Shown one piece after another: positions 34,706-43,010 of a DNA stretch of 64,000 nt; the stretch's first letter is position 1, and every line of letters begins with the position of its first letter. The notes under the pieces were generated by a model, which did no database searches, was not told the DNA's origin, and saw nothing but the letters and a program-made list of their open reading frames with translations. A program made the translations under genes and the position numbers. The DNA is from Lysobacter enzymogenes. Its GTDB lineage: Bacteria; Pseudomonadota; Gammaproteobacteria; Xanthomonadales; Xanthomonadaceae. Where the stretch lies: positions 3,999,001-4,063,000 of the forward strand of contig NZ_CP067395.1 of NCBI RefSeq assembly GCF_017355525.1. The letters run 5' to 3'.

Positions 34706-35094
34706 TTTTGTGTCCGCCGCGAGGCGTCCGCCCAGCGCCAAGCCAACACGCCCAGCAGGGGCAGCGCCAGCAACAAGGCCGCGTCGAACCACGAGGGGTA
34801 CTCGCTACCCAACGTCGCCACCGCCCACACCGTCAGCGCCGCCAGCAACACCCAGGCGAACATCGCCTGCGCGCGCGCCGCCGGCGTCCAGCGCGCCACG
34901 ATCCACAACGCCAGCGCGCCTGCGGCGACCGTCCAGGTCAAATCCCAAGCCAAGCGCGCATCGCCGCCCGGCGGCAGGCCCAGCCGCGCCGCCAGTTCGC
35001 CGCCGCTCCAGTTCGCCGCGACGAACGCCGCTGCCGCCCCAGACCACGCCAGCAGCGAACCCACGATTGCGCGCAACCAACCCATCGTCGTCAT
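34693..35094 (-). CDS. Small integral membrane protein, unknown
   Basis: The protein has 133 residues with four hydrophobic segments (about 6-27, 43-63, 69-89, 99-118) and basic ends. It is not recognised. The C-terminus (QKRRA-stop) is encoded within repeat family B, so the gene has been trimmed or extended by a repeat insertion. It follows the SulP gene by 13 bases on the same strand and is probably co-transcribed. Confidence 0.6.
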   Translation of the reverse strand: MTTMGWLRAIVGSLLAWSGAAAAFVAANWSGGELAARLGLPPGGDARLAWDLTWTVAAGALALWIVARWTPAARAQAMFAWVLLAALTVWAVATLGSEYPSWFDAALLLALPLLGVLAWRWADASRRTQKRRA

Positions 35095-35107
35095 CGCCGC
35101 GCCGCCG

Positions 35108-36823
35108 TCACGTGCGCGGCGCCGCGTCGGCGGGGCCGGCCCGGGTCGCGACTGCGTCGACTGCATCCGCTTCGACGGAGCCGGCCTCGTTCGCCTCCAT
35201 CCCGGCATTGACCGCATCGTCCACGCTCCAATACTCCAGCGCCGACGCCGTCTGCCCCGGCAACTGCACGCGCTCCAGCAAGGTGCGCACGCCGTCCTTC
35301 AGCCGCGCCAAGGTCAGCGCCACGCCGCGCGCGCGCAGCCAGCCGTCGAAATCGCTCAGCGCTTCCAGCGAGGTGCTGTCCAAGTCCGGCGAGATCTCCA
35401 GGCTCAGCACCAGCCGGCGCGCCTGCGGCCGCGCTTCCACCTGCTGCCGCGCCAGCGCCAGGATCGGCTCGGCGTTGGCGAAGAACAGCGGCTGCTCCGG
35501 CCGCAGCACCAGCACGCCGGGCACCGGCTGGGCCTGCGGATGCAGCGCGGTGTCGACGAAGTCGTGGCTGCCGGGCAGGCGCCCGAGCACGCTCAGGCGC
35601 GGGCGCGAGAGCCGGCGCAGCAGCATCAGCAGGCTGAAGGCGATCGCCGCCAGCAGGCCGTCGAGAATGCCCAGGCTCAGCACCGTGGCGACCGCGGCGA
35701 ACGCGACCAGCCGGTCGCGGTGCCAGCGCAGGTAAGGCGCGAACGTTGCGGGCCGCAGCGACTTGCCGACCGCGTGGATCACGATCGCCGCCAGCACCGG
35801 CTGCGGGATGCGTTCGATCCAGGCCAGGGCGAAGGCGACCATCAGCAGCACCGCCAATGCCGCGACCAGCCCGGCCACGCGCGAACGCGCGCCGGCCGCT
35901 TCGTTGGCCGAGGTCGCCGAATAGCCGGCGCCGACCGGCAGGCCGTGCAGCAGGCCCGACACCGCGTTGGCGACGCCGAGCGCGAACAGGTCGCGGTTCG
36001 GCTCGACCGCGTCGCCGTGCTTGAGCGCGTAGGCGCGGATCGCGGTGTAGGACTCGGCGTACAGCACCAGGGTCAGCGCCAGCGCCAGTTCCAGGCAGGT
36101 CAGCCACTGGTCCGGGCCGGGCCAGCCGGGCGCGCCCAGTGGCGGGCTCAGCGCGATCGCGCCGGTCAGGGCCACGCCATGCGCGGCCAGCGCGGACGAT
36201 GCGGCGACGCCGAGCGCGATCACCAGCAGGCTCGCCGGCAGTTTCGGAAACCGTTCGCCGAACTTCAGCGCCAGCAAAGCCAGCGCGCCGGTGGCGAAGC
36301 TGGCCGGTTGCCATTCGCGCCAGCGTTGCGGCAGTTCCAGCAGCAGCGGCGCGAAGTCGCCGGCGCGGGCGTGCAAGCCCAGCAGCGACGGCAGTTGCTT
36401 GAGCACGATCACGCAGGCCAGGCCGAAGGTGAAACCGCGCAGCACCGGCCGCGCGATCATCTGCGACAGCCCGCCCAGCCGCGCCGCCGAGGCGGCGAGG
36501 AAGCAGGCGCCGGTGGCCAGGGTCAGGAACCCGGCGATGGCCGCGCGCGCGGCCGGGTCGGGGCCGGCCACGGCCAGGGTCGCCGCGGCCAGCACCGCGG
36601 CCGAGGACGAGGTCGCCGAGACGATAGCGAACCGGCTGCGCCCGATCAGCCCGTAGGCCAGCAGGCCGGCGAACAGCGCGAACACGCCGGTCTGCGCGGG
36701 CAGGCCGGCGAGCGCGGAGTAGGCCACCGCCTCGGGCAGCAACAGGCCGGCGATCGCCAGCCCGGCCACCACGTCGGCGCCGCGGCCGGCCGATGCGGCG
36801 CCGGCGGGCGCGGGCGCGCTCAT
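35108..36823 (-). CDS. SulP/SLC26-family anion permease with STAS domain
   Basis: The protein has 571 residues. Residues 15-410 hold the membrane domain with LLLPEAVAYSALAGLPAQTGVFA, the family signature at TM1-2, and GLPVGAGYSATSANEAAGARS. A C-terminal STAS domain (about 445-545) contains LVLSLEISPDLDSTSLEALSDF-like sequence, with the phosphorylatable-Ser/Thr position as DSTSLE. It transports sulfate, bicarbonate or another dicarboxylate/anion; the substrate is unknown. The start overlaps the stop of the ParB-like gene as ATGA. Confidence 0.92.
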   Translation of the reverse strand: MSAPAPAGAASAGRGADVVAGLAIAGLLLPEAVAYSALAGLPAQTGVFALFAGLLAYGLIGRSRFAIVSATSSSAAVLAAATLAVAGPDPAARAAIAGFLTLATGACFLAASAARLGGLSQMIARPVLRGFTFGLACVIVLKQLPSLLGLHARAGDFAPLLLELPQRWREWQPASFATGALALLALKFGERFPKLPASLLVIALGVAASSALAAHGVALTGAIALSPPLGAPGWPGPDQWLTCLELALALTLVLYAESYTAIRAYALKHGDAVEPNRDLFALGVANAVSGLLHGLPVGAGYSATSANEAAGARSRVAGLVAALAVLLMVAFALAWIERIPQPVLAAIVIHAVGKSLRPATFAPYLRWHRDRLVAFAAVATVLSLGILDGLLAAIAFSLLMLLRRLSRPRLSVLGRLPGSHDFVDTALHPQAQPVPGVLVLRPEQPLFFANAEPILALARQQVEARPQARRLVLSLEISPDLDSTSLEALSDFDGWLRARGVALTLARLKDGVRTLLERVQLPGQTASALEYWSVDDAVNAGMEANEAGSVEADAVDAVATRAGPADAAPRT

Positions 36824-37440
36824 GCGAACGACCCGCTCCAGCCCGGCAGGTAACCGGCTTCGGCGCTGTGGGCCAAGGCCAGCGCGCGCTCGAGCGCACG
36901 CGCGCCGGACTTGGCCGCGTCCTTCGCGGCGATCCGCGCGCGCAGGAAATCCGCCCACAGGAATTCGGCGTACGGCGTCGCGTCCTTGGCGCAACCGCCG
37001 GCCTCGCGCACGCGCGCGGCCAAGGTGCGGTAGGGATCGTCGCGCAACTGCTGCAAACCGTCGGGGATCGCCGCGTAGTCGGTGCGCGCGCCGCGCTCGT
37101 CGTAGGGATGCGCCCAGCGGTTGAATTCCATCGTCCGCCAGAACGTCGCCGGATCGAGCCAGGAAAAATCCCGCTGCACGATCACCGGCACCTCCGCCAC
37201 GCCTTCTTCGAGCATGGCCAGGCCGAAGTGGTGGTGATCGACGATATAGACCTCGCGGCCGGGACCGAGCACGCCGGGAAACCAGTGCGAGGCGATCAGC
37301 GCGGCGCGCTTTTTGCGCCCCAGCGCATGCCATTGCGCACGCTTGTCGGCGACTTCGCGCAGGCCGACGGTGATCTGGGTCGGACGCAGCCGCTGCGGAG
37401 CGACACTCAGGATCGGATGACGCAGGCCGTGCTGGGACAT
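36820..37440 (-). CDS. ParB-like (ParBc_2/PF08857-type) protein
   Basis: The protein has 206 residues. LRPTQITVGLREVADKRAQW is followed by VYIVDHHHFGLAMLEEGVAEVPVIV, which resembles the ParB/sulfiredoxin-like fold of the PF08857 group. The rest is helical, with charged residues. It is not a chromosome-partitioning ParB: no helix-turn-helix. The family's biochemical role is unestablished; the fold could use ATP or CTP. It is translationally coupled to a SulP permease, an unexpected pairing. Confidence 0.65.
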   Translation of the reverse strand: MSQHGLRHPILSVAPQRLRPTQITVGLREVADKRAQWHALGRKKRAALIASHWFPGVLGPGREVYIVDHHHFGLAMLEEGVAEVPVIVQRDFSWLDPATFWRTMEFNRWAHPYDERGARTDYAAIPDGLQQLRDDPYRTLAARVREAGGCAKDATPYAEFLWADFLRARIAAKDAAKSGARALERALALAHSAEAGYLPGWSGSFA

Positions 37441-37628
37441 GGGCGGGCTCCACGGTCGCGTGCCGGCGCGCGACGCCGGTCCATTGAAGGAGATGCCGGC
37501 CCGGCTTGGCAAGCCCGCCGCACGCCGGCGCACGGAGGTTGCGCGCGCTTAACCGCGGCGGCGGCGCGCATGGCTCGGCGCCGCGGCCAAGCGCTATGCT
37601 GGCCTCCCCTCCGGGCGTCGCCCCCGCC

Positions 37629-38210
37629 ATGACCGCCGCCGATCCGCCGTCCGACATCACCGCACTGTTGCACGGCTGGCGCGAGGGCGATGCGCAGTCC
37701 GAAGCGCAGTTGCTCGACTGCATCTATCCGGTGCTGCGGCGGCTGGCGCGGCAGCGGCTGGCGCGCAGCGGGCAGGTCACCCTGCGCGCGACCGAACTGG
37801 CCAACGACGCTTACTTCGAACTGGCCCAGCAACGCGAAGTGCCGTTCCAGAACCGCGCCCACTTCTACGCCATCGCCGCGCACGCGATCCGGCGCCTGCT
37901 GGTCGACCACTTGCGCGAGCGCTCCGCGCTCAAGCGCGGCGGCGACGCGATCCGGGTGACCCTGCAGGCCGGCGACGAGATCGCCGCGCCGTCGGCCGAC
38001 CTCGCCGACGCGCTCGACCTCGACCGCTTGCTGGAACGGCTCGAACGCATCAACGCGCGCGCCGCGCGCGGCGTCGAGCTGCGCTACTTCGGCGGCCTCA
38101 CCATCGAGGAGACCGCGCAGACCATCGGCGTGTCTCTGCCCACCGCCAAACGCGACTGGCAGTTCGCGCGCGCCTGGCTGCACGACCAACTGTCCGCTTC
38201 GCCGGGCTGA
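37629..38210 (+). CDS. ECF-type RNA polymerase sigma factor (Sig-70_X6 / TIGR02999 type)
   Basis: The protein has 193 residues. Region 2 is DCIYPVLRRLARQRLARSG through ATELANDAYFELAQQ, with FYAIAAHAIRRLLVDHLRER. Region 4 is ELRYFGGLTIEETAQTIGVSLPTAKRDWQFARAWL. This subgroup commonly lies next to a serine/threonine kinase with TPRs, as here (10 bases downstream). The start may be ATG 37629 or 37596. No anti-sigma gene is present; the kinase may control sigma activity by phosphorylation. Confidence 0.92.
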   Translation: MTAADPPSDITALLHGWREGDAQSEAQLLDCIYPVLRRLARQRLARSGQVTLRATELANDAYFELAQQREVPFQNRAHFYAIAAHAIRRLLVDHLRERSALKRGGDAIRVTLQAGDEIAAPSADLADALDLDRLLERLERINARAARGVELRYFGGLTIEETAQTIGVSLPTAKRDWQFARAWLHDQLSASPG

Positions 38211-38220
38211 GCGCCGCGCC

Positions 38221-40872
38221 ATGACCACTCCGACCGCGCTATGGGCGCAGGCCGCCGATGCGTTCGCCCGCGCGCTGGAGCTGCCGCCGGCGGCGCGCGC
38301 GGGTTTCCTCGACCAGGTGTGCGCCGCGCACGTCGACCCGGACGGTCTGCGCGCCGCGGTCGCGCGCCTGCTGGCCGCGCACGAGGCGATGGAGGCCGAA
38401 TCCTCCGGCGACCGCGAGGCCCTGCCGTGGCGCGGCGGCGCCGCGCCGCTGTGGAGCGACGACGACCACGGCCTGAGCGCCGGCGAACGCGCCGGCGCGT
38501 TCGTGATCGAACGCGAACTCGGCGCCGGCGGCATGGGCCGGGTGTATCTGGCGCGGCGCGCGGTCGAGGACGGCGAACAGCGCGTCGCGCTCAAGCTCGC
38601 CGCCTCGCCGCTGTGGGCGCCGCAGGTGCAGCGCCGGCTGCGGCGCGAACGCGAACTGCTGGCGAGCCTGGAGCATCCGAACATCGCGCGCCTGATCGAC
38701 GTCGGCGAACTGCCGTCGGGGCAGCCGTACTTCGCGATGGAATACGTCGACGGCGAGCCGATCGCGGCCTGGTGCGACCGCCACCGGCTGCCGCTGCGCG
38801 CGCGGATCGAACTGGCGTTGCAGGCGCTGGCGGCGGTCGACTACGCGCACCGCCGGCTGGTGCTGCATCGCGATCTCAAGTCGAGCAACGTGCTGGTCGA
38901 CAGCGAAGGCCGCGCGCGCCTGCTCGACTTCGGCATCGCCAAGGCGGTCGCGCCCGGCGCGGCGGCGACGGTCGACGCGCAGGCGTTCTTCTCGCCGGCC
39001 AGCGCCGCGCCCGAGCAGGTGTCGGGCGCGGCGACCAGCGTCGCCACCGACGTCTACGCGCTCGGCGTGCTGCTGTACGAACTGCTGTGCGGGCAACTGC
39101 CGCTGGACGCCGACGAGCGCAGCGCGGCCGAACTGACCCGCGCCATCGCCCACGAAATCCCGGCGCTGGCGAGCCGTCGGCTGGCCAGACTGGAAGCGCG
39201 CGAACCCGAGCGCGCCGCGGCCGTCGCCCAGGCGCGCGGCGCGGCCTCGGCGCGGGCGCTGCGGCGGCAGCTGCAGGGCGACCTCGACGCGATCCTGGCG
39301 CGCTGCCTGCGCAAGGAACCCGAGCAGCGCTACGCCAGCGTCGAACGCCTCGGCGACGACCTGCGCGCGTGGCTGCACGCGCAGCCGGTGGCCGCGCGCG
39401 GCGGCGAGCGTTGGTACCGGCTCGGCAAGTTCGTGCGCCGTCAGCGGCTGCCGCTGGCGCTGGCGACGATCGCGGTGGCGCTGACCGCCGGATTCGTCGT
39501 CCATACCGTGTTGCAGGCGCGCGAACTGGCGCAGGCGCGCGACCGCGCCGAGGCGCGGCGGCTGCAGTCCGAACGGGTGACGGCGTTCATGGTCGATCTG
39601 TTCCGCGCGTCCGATCCGTCGCAGGCGCGCGGCCGCGATCCCAGCGCGCGCGAACTGCTGGCGCGCGCGGCCAAGGGATTGCAGGAGAACCGCGACCCGG
39701 AGACGCGCGCCGCGTTGACCGCCGCCATCGCCGAAGTCGAATTCAATCTGAGCGACTACGAAGCCGCCGAGCGCCTTTCGGCCGAAGCGCTGCGCCTGCG
39801 TCTGGCGCAGCCGGACACCGAACCGGCGGTGTTGCGCCGGACCTACGCGCTGCGCGCGCAGGCGGCGCTGCTGCGCGCCGACTACGCCGGCGCCGAGACG
39901 TTTCTGACCCAGGCCGAGCGGCGCTTGACGCCGGAAGCCGAAGACGAAGCGCTGACCCTGTTGCGCCTGCGCGCGCGCCTGTCGCAGGCGCAAGGCAAGC
40001 TCGACCTGGCCCTGGCCCAATGGCAGCGCGCCGACGACGCGCACCGGCGCCGGTACGGCCGCGACGATCCGCGCAGCGCGCAGGCGCGGCGCGGCTTGGC
40101 CAGCGCCCTGCTCGCGGCCGGCCAGGAACAGCGCGGCTCGCAATTGCTCGCCGAGTTGCCGCAGACGCGCAGCGGCGACAGCGGCAACGACCCGGCGGCC
40201 GCCAAGGCCCTGGCCTCGCAGGCGCGCCAGCGCCGCGACGCCGGCGATTACGCCGAAGCCGAGCGCGCCGCGACCGAGGCCCTGCGCATCGACCTCACCC
40301 TGTACGGCGAAGACCACGAGGAAACCGCGGCGGTGTTCAACCTGCTCGGCACCATCGCCCAGTCGCGCGACGATTACCGCGCCGCGCTGGCCTGGTTCGA
40401 ACGCACCCTGGCGGTGCGCATGAAGGTGTTCGGCCCGAAGCATCCGCGCGTGGCCAGTTCCGAGTTCAACCTGGGCGTGATGCGCCACCTGTTCCTCGAC
40501 GACCCGCGCGGCGCCGAGCCGCATCTGCGCCGCGCGGTGGAGATCGCCGCCGCGGCGACGCCGGACCATCTCAACCTGGCCATGTACCGGCTCGGCTGGG
40601 CGATGGACCTGCACGACCTGGGCCGCATCGCGGAAGCGCGCGCCGCGCTGGCGCCGGCGCTCAAGCGATTCGGCGAATTGCAGGGCCAGGAGCTGAACCG
40701 CGCGCTCGCCCGCAGCGAGGACCTGTGCATGGCGCCGCCGCCGTGGACGGCGGCGCAGGCGCAGGCCTTCGCCGAAGCGGCGACGGCGGTGCGCGCCGAA
40801 GTCGAACCCGACCATCCCAAGCGTCGCCGCCTGGAAGCCTGCGCCGCGCGGATGGCGCCGGCGCGCGGTTAG
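38221..40872 (+). CDS. Membrane-anchored Ser/Thr protein kinase with TPR domain
   Basis: The protein has 883 residues. The Hanks-type kinase is at about 92-390: glycine loop GAGGMGRVYL, Lys125 in RVALKLA, catalytic HRDLKSSN (216-223), DFG 236-238. A transmembrane helix lies at about 411-429. The C-terminal part has repeated TPR-like helical pairs, including a run typical of kinesin-light-chain TPRs (DYRAALAWFERTLAVRMKVFGPKHPRV). It senses through the extracytoplasmic TPR domain and probably works with the sigma factor immediately upstream. Confidence 0.93.
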   Translation: MTTPTALWAQAADAFARALELPPAARAGFLDQVCAAHVDPDGLRAAVARLLAAHEAMEAESSGDREALPWRGGAAPLWSDDDHGLSAGERAGAFVIERELGAGGMGRVYLARRAVEDGEQRVALKLAASPLWAPQVQRRLRRERELLASLEHPNIARLIDVGELPSGQPYFAMEYVDGEPIAAWCDRHRLPLRARIELALQALAAVDYAHRRLVLHRDLKSSNVLVDSEGRARLLDFGIAKAVAPGAAATVDAQAFFSPASAAPEQVSGAATSVATDVYALGVLLYELLCGQLPLDADERSAAELTRAIAHEIPALASRRLARLEAREPERAAAVAQARGAASARALRRQLQGDLDAILARCLRKEPEQRYASVERLGDDLRAWLHAQPVAARGGERWYRLGKFVRRQRLPLALATIAVALTAGFVVHTVLQARELAQARDRAEARRLQSERVTAFMVDLFRASDPSQARGRDPSARELLARAAKGLQENRDPETRAALTAAIAEVEFNLSDYEAAERLSAEALRLRLAQPDTEPAVLRRTYALRAQAALLRADYAGAETFLTQAERRLTPEAEDEALTLLRLRARLSQAQGKLDLALAQWQRADDAHRRRYGRDDPRSAQARRGLASALLAAGQEQRGSQLLAELPQTRSGDSGNDPAAAKALASQARQRRDAGDYAEAERAATEALRIDLTLYGEDHEETAAVFNLLGTIAQSRDDYRAALAWFERTLAVRMKVFGPKHPRVASSEFNLGVMRHLFLDDPRGAEPHLRRAVEIAAAATPDHLNLAMYRLGWAMDLHDLGRIAEARAALAPALKRFGELQGQELNRALARSEDLCMAPPPWTAAQAQAFAEAATAVRAEVEPDHPKRRRLEACAARMAPARG

Positions 40873-40900
40873 CCGGTCGCGGCGTCGCCGCCGCGACCGG
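40873..40900. terminator. Symmetrical hairpin between convergent genes
   Basis: CCGGTCGCGG and CCGCGACCGG form a perfect 10-bp stem around an 8-base loop. It begins directly after the kinase stop and ends 9 bases before the stop of the convergent gene. There is no U-tract on either side. Confidence 0.5.
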
Positions 40901-40908
40901 CGGACGGC

Positions 40909-41838
40909 TCAGTCGGCGCGCGGCGCGATCGGCGTCGGCGCGTTCGGCTCGCGTTCGACGTCGAGCGTCTGGTCGAGGCTGCCGGTCGGCAGCGACGTCC
41001 ACGACACCCGCATGCCCATGCCTTCGCTGAGCGCGGTGCCCCCCAGCGGACCGTTGCGCAGGCGCACCGGCCGCCATTGCGCGCTCGGCAGCGGGAAGCT
41101 CAGCCACTGCTGCACCGGCATGCCGATGCCCACGCGCACCTGATCGCCGTCGTGGAGCAGGCGGATGCGCGGATCCGGCTTGTTCTGGGCGTCGACCAGC
41201 ACCGCCGACAGCGACGCCAGCACCGGCGGCGCCAGCGAGGTGCCGTCGCCTTGCGACCAGCCGGCGTGCGGCGACTCCAGCCAGTCCGCGCGCAGCACCG
41301 GTACGGCGCCTTCGTAGTTCTTGACGATGAGGGTCAGGCTCAGCACGCGTTCGTACTGCGGGCCCGAGGCCGGACGGAACGACCATTCCAGGAACGTCGA
41401 CTCCTGGCGCTGCGGCGGCAGGCCGATCGGCGGCTGTTGCGCCGCCGGCCGCACCGCACCCGCGCCGGCCTTGCCCGCGCCGGCGCGCGACACCGAATCG
41501 CCCGGCGGCGCCAGCTGGATGTTGTTGAGTTCCAGCGGCAGCTCCGGCCACTCCTTGGTCTTTTCCAGCACCGCCAGGTTTTTGCCGGTGAACGGCAGAT
41601 CGCGCAGGCTCCAGTACTCGATCCCGTACTGGGCCGCTGCGGCCGACACGATCATGTCGACCTCGCACGAACTGGCGTTGGGGTCGGTGCCCGACTTCGG
41701 CGCCGGGTTCGAGCCGGCTCTGCTGCCGGGCGGCGGATCGATCGGGCCGCCGCCGCCGCCGTCGCAGAAATCGCTGCCGGCCAGGGCCGGGCCGGCGGCC
41801 AGCAACAGGCACAGGGCCAAGGGGGAAAGCGTGCGCAT
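40909..41838 (-). CDS. Secreted protein, paralogue pair member 1, unknown
   Basis: The protein has 309 residues. The signal peptide is MRTLSPLALCLLLAAGPALA, followed directly by GSDFCDGGGGG and a Pro/Gly-rich linker. The remaining body is beta-rich: EYWSLRDLPFTGKNL, STFLEWSFRP, VLRADWLESPHAGWSQGDG, RLLHDGDQVRVGIGMPVQQWLSFPLPSAQW, read as separate pieces. Two cysteines remain in the mature protein (SDFC, SSCE), probably a disulfide. The next gene is a clear homologue with the same order of motifs. The family is not recognised; no catalytic motif is evident. It is convergent with the kinase gene. Confidence 0.72.
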   Translation of the reverse strand: MRTLSPLALCLLLAAGPALAGSDFCDGGGGGPIDPPPGSRAGSNPAPKSGTDPNASSCEVDMIVSAAAAQYGIEYWSLRDLPFTGKNLAVLEKTKEWPELPLELNNIQLAPPGDSVSRAGAGKAGAGAVRPAAQQPPIGLPPQRQESTFLEWSFRPASGPQYERVLSLTLIVKNYEGAVPVLRADWLESPHAGWSQGDGTSLAPPVLASLSAVLVDAQNKPDPRIRLLHDGDQVRVGIGMPVQQWLSFPLPSAQWRPVRLRNGPLGGTALSEGMGMRVSWTSLPTGSLDQTLDVEREPNAPTPIAPRAD

Positions 41839-42033
41839 GGGTCGTGCTCCTTTGAGTGATTCGCCCGGACGGGCGCGTTCCTGTTTCGTTCGTGTGGGGG
41901 GGCGCGGCGAACCGCAGACGGCCGCGCCCGCCGCGCAGGCGGGCGCCCGCGCGATGAGGTAGCGATCGATGGCGTTCCCGTCCGATCCGCGCGTGCGCCG
42001 GCAGCGGCGCGCGCCGGACCGGCCGCCGTACGC

Positions 42034-42930
42034 TCAGTCCGTGTGCGGCCCGGCCGGATCCGGCGGTTCCGGCTCCGGTTGCGGCTGGCCGGGACCAGAC
42101 GGGTCGGGGCCGTCGCTGTCGAGCGTGCCCAGCGACACGCTCGGCCAGCCGACCCGCAGGCCCATGCCGCGGGTCAGCGGCGAGCCCTTGACCAGCCCGT
42201 TGCGCAGCCGGGTCGGATGCCACTGCGCGTTCGGCAGCGCGAAGCTGATCCACTCGCTGACCGGCAGGCCCAGGCCGACGCGCACGAACCCGCCGTCGTG
42301 CAGCAGGGTGAAGCGCCGCGGCGCCGCCTGGCCGCTGCCGTACAGCCGGACCGTGCGGCTGGACAGCGTCCGCGGCGTGGCGCCGTTGAGGTAGGACCAG
42401 TCGCGGGTCGGCGGATCGAGCCAGTCGGCGCGCAGGTAGGTGCCGCGGCTGTCGACCATGACCGTCAGCGCCAGCACCCGCTCGCCGATTTCCAGGGCGT
42501 CGGGCTGGAACGCCCATTCCAGGAAGGTCGATTCGCTGTAAGGACCGGCCGGCTCGCCGATCGGCGGATCGATAACGCCGCTCGGCGCGCGCAGCGACGC
42601 GGTGCCCGACGGCAGATGCACTTCTTCCAGGCACAGCGGCAGTTCCGGCCAGCCCGGGAAGCCCTTGAGCGCTTCCATGTTCGCGCTGGTGTAGCGCAGG
42701 TCGCGCAGGCGCCAGTAGGCGCTGCCGGCGCTCTGCGCCTGGTTGGTCACGATCATGTTGGCTTCGCACGAGCCGCCGCTGGGATCGGTCGGCGACGCCT
42801 TCGCCGAACCGCCGGCGGCGCCGTCCGGCGGTTCGGTCTTGCCGCCGCCGCTGTCGCAGAAATCGCTGCCGGCCAGGGCCGGGCCGGCGGCCAGCAGCAG
42901 GCATAAGGTCAGTGGAGAGAAGGCGCGCAT
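42034..42930 (-). CDS. Secreted protein, paralogue pair member 2, unknown
   Basis: The protein has 298 residues. It has an almost identical signal peptide and start of the mature part (GPALAGSDFCDSGGG), then AYWRLRDLRYTSANME, STFLEWAFQPD, YLRADWLDPPTRDWSYLNG, FTLLHDGGFVRVGLGLPVSEWISFALPNAQW (in pieces) and RLRNGLVKGSPLTRGMGLRVGW. The body shares the order and core residues of the downstream paralogue but with considerable divergence. Its C-terminus is a Pro/Glu/Gln-rich tail (QPQPEPEPPDP). The paralogues are separated by about 195 bases with no gene. The function is unknown. Confidence 0.72.
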   Translation of the reverse strand: MRAFSPLTLCLLLAAGPALAGSDFCDSGGGKTEPPDGAAGGSAKASPTDPSGGSCEANMIVTNQAQSAGSAYWRLRDLRYTSANMEALKGFPGWPELPLCLEEVHLPSGTASLRAPSGVIDPPIGEPAGPYSESTFLEWAFQPDALEIGERVLALTVMVDSRGTYLRADWLDPPTRDWSYLNGATPRTLSSRTVRLYGSGQAAPRRFTLLHDGGFVRVGLGLPVSEWISFALPNAQWHPTRLRNGLVKGSPLTRGMGLRVGWPSVSLGTLDSDGPDPSGPGQPQPEPEPPDPAGPHTD

Positions 42931-43010
42931 CGGTCAAGCTCCTGGGGCGGCAGCGCGCCCGGGGCAGGCGCGGTCCTGATGGAATACTCGGAGAATCCGC
43001 GACGGAAGGA

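Noticed and set aside
34631..36853. 740-codon plus-strand frame opposite the SulP gene
   Set aside because: It is antisense to a protein with clear family motifs, has Arg/Gln/Ala-rich composition and no recognisable fold.
36820..37440. Chromosome-partitioning parB
   Set aside because: No parA neighbour and no helix-turn-helix; only the ParB-like nuclease fold is suggested.
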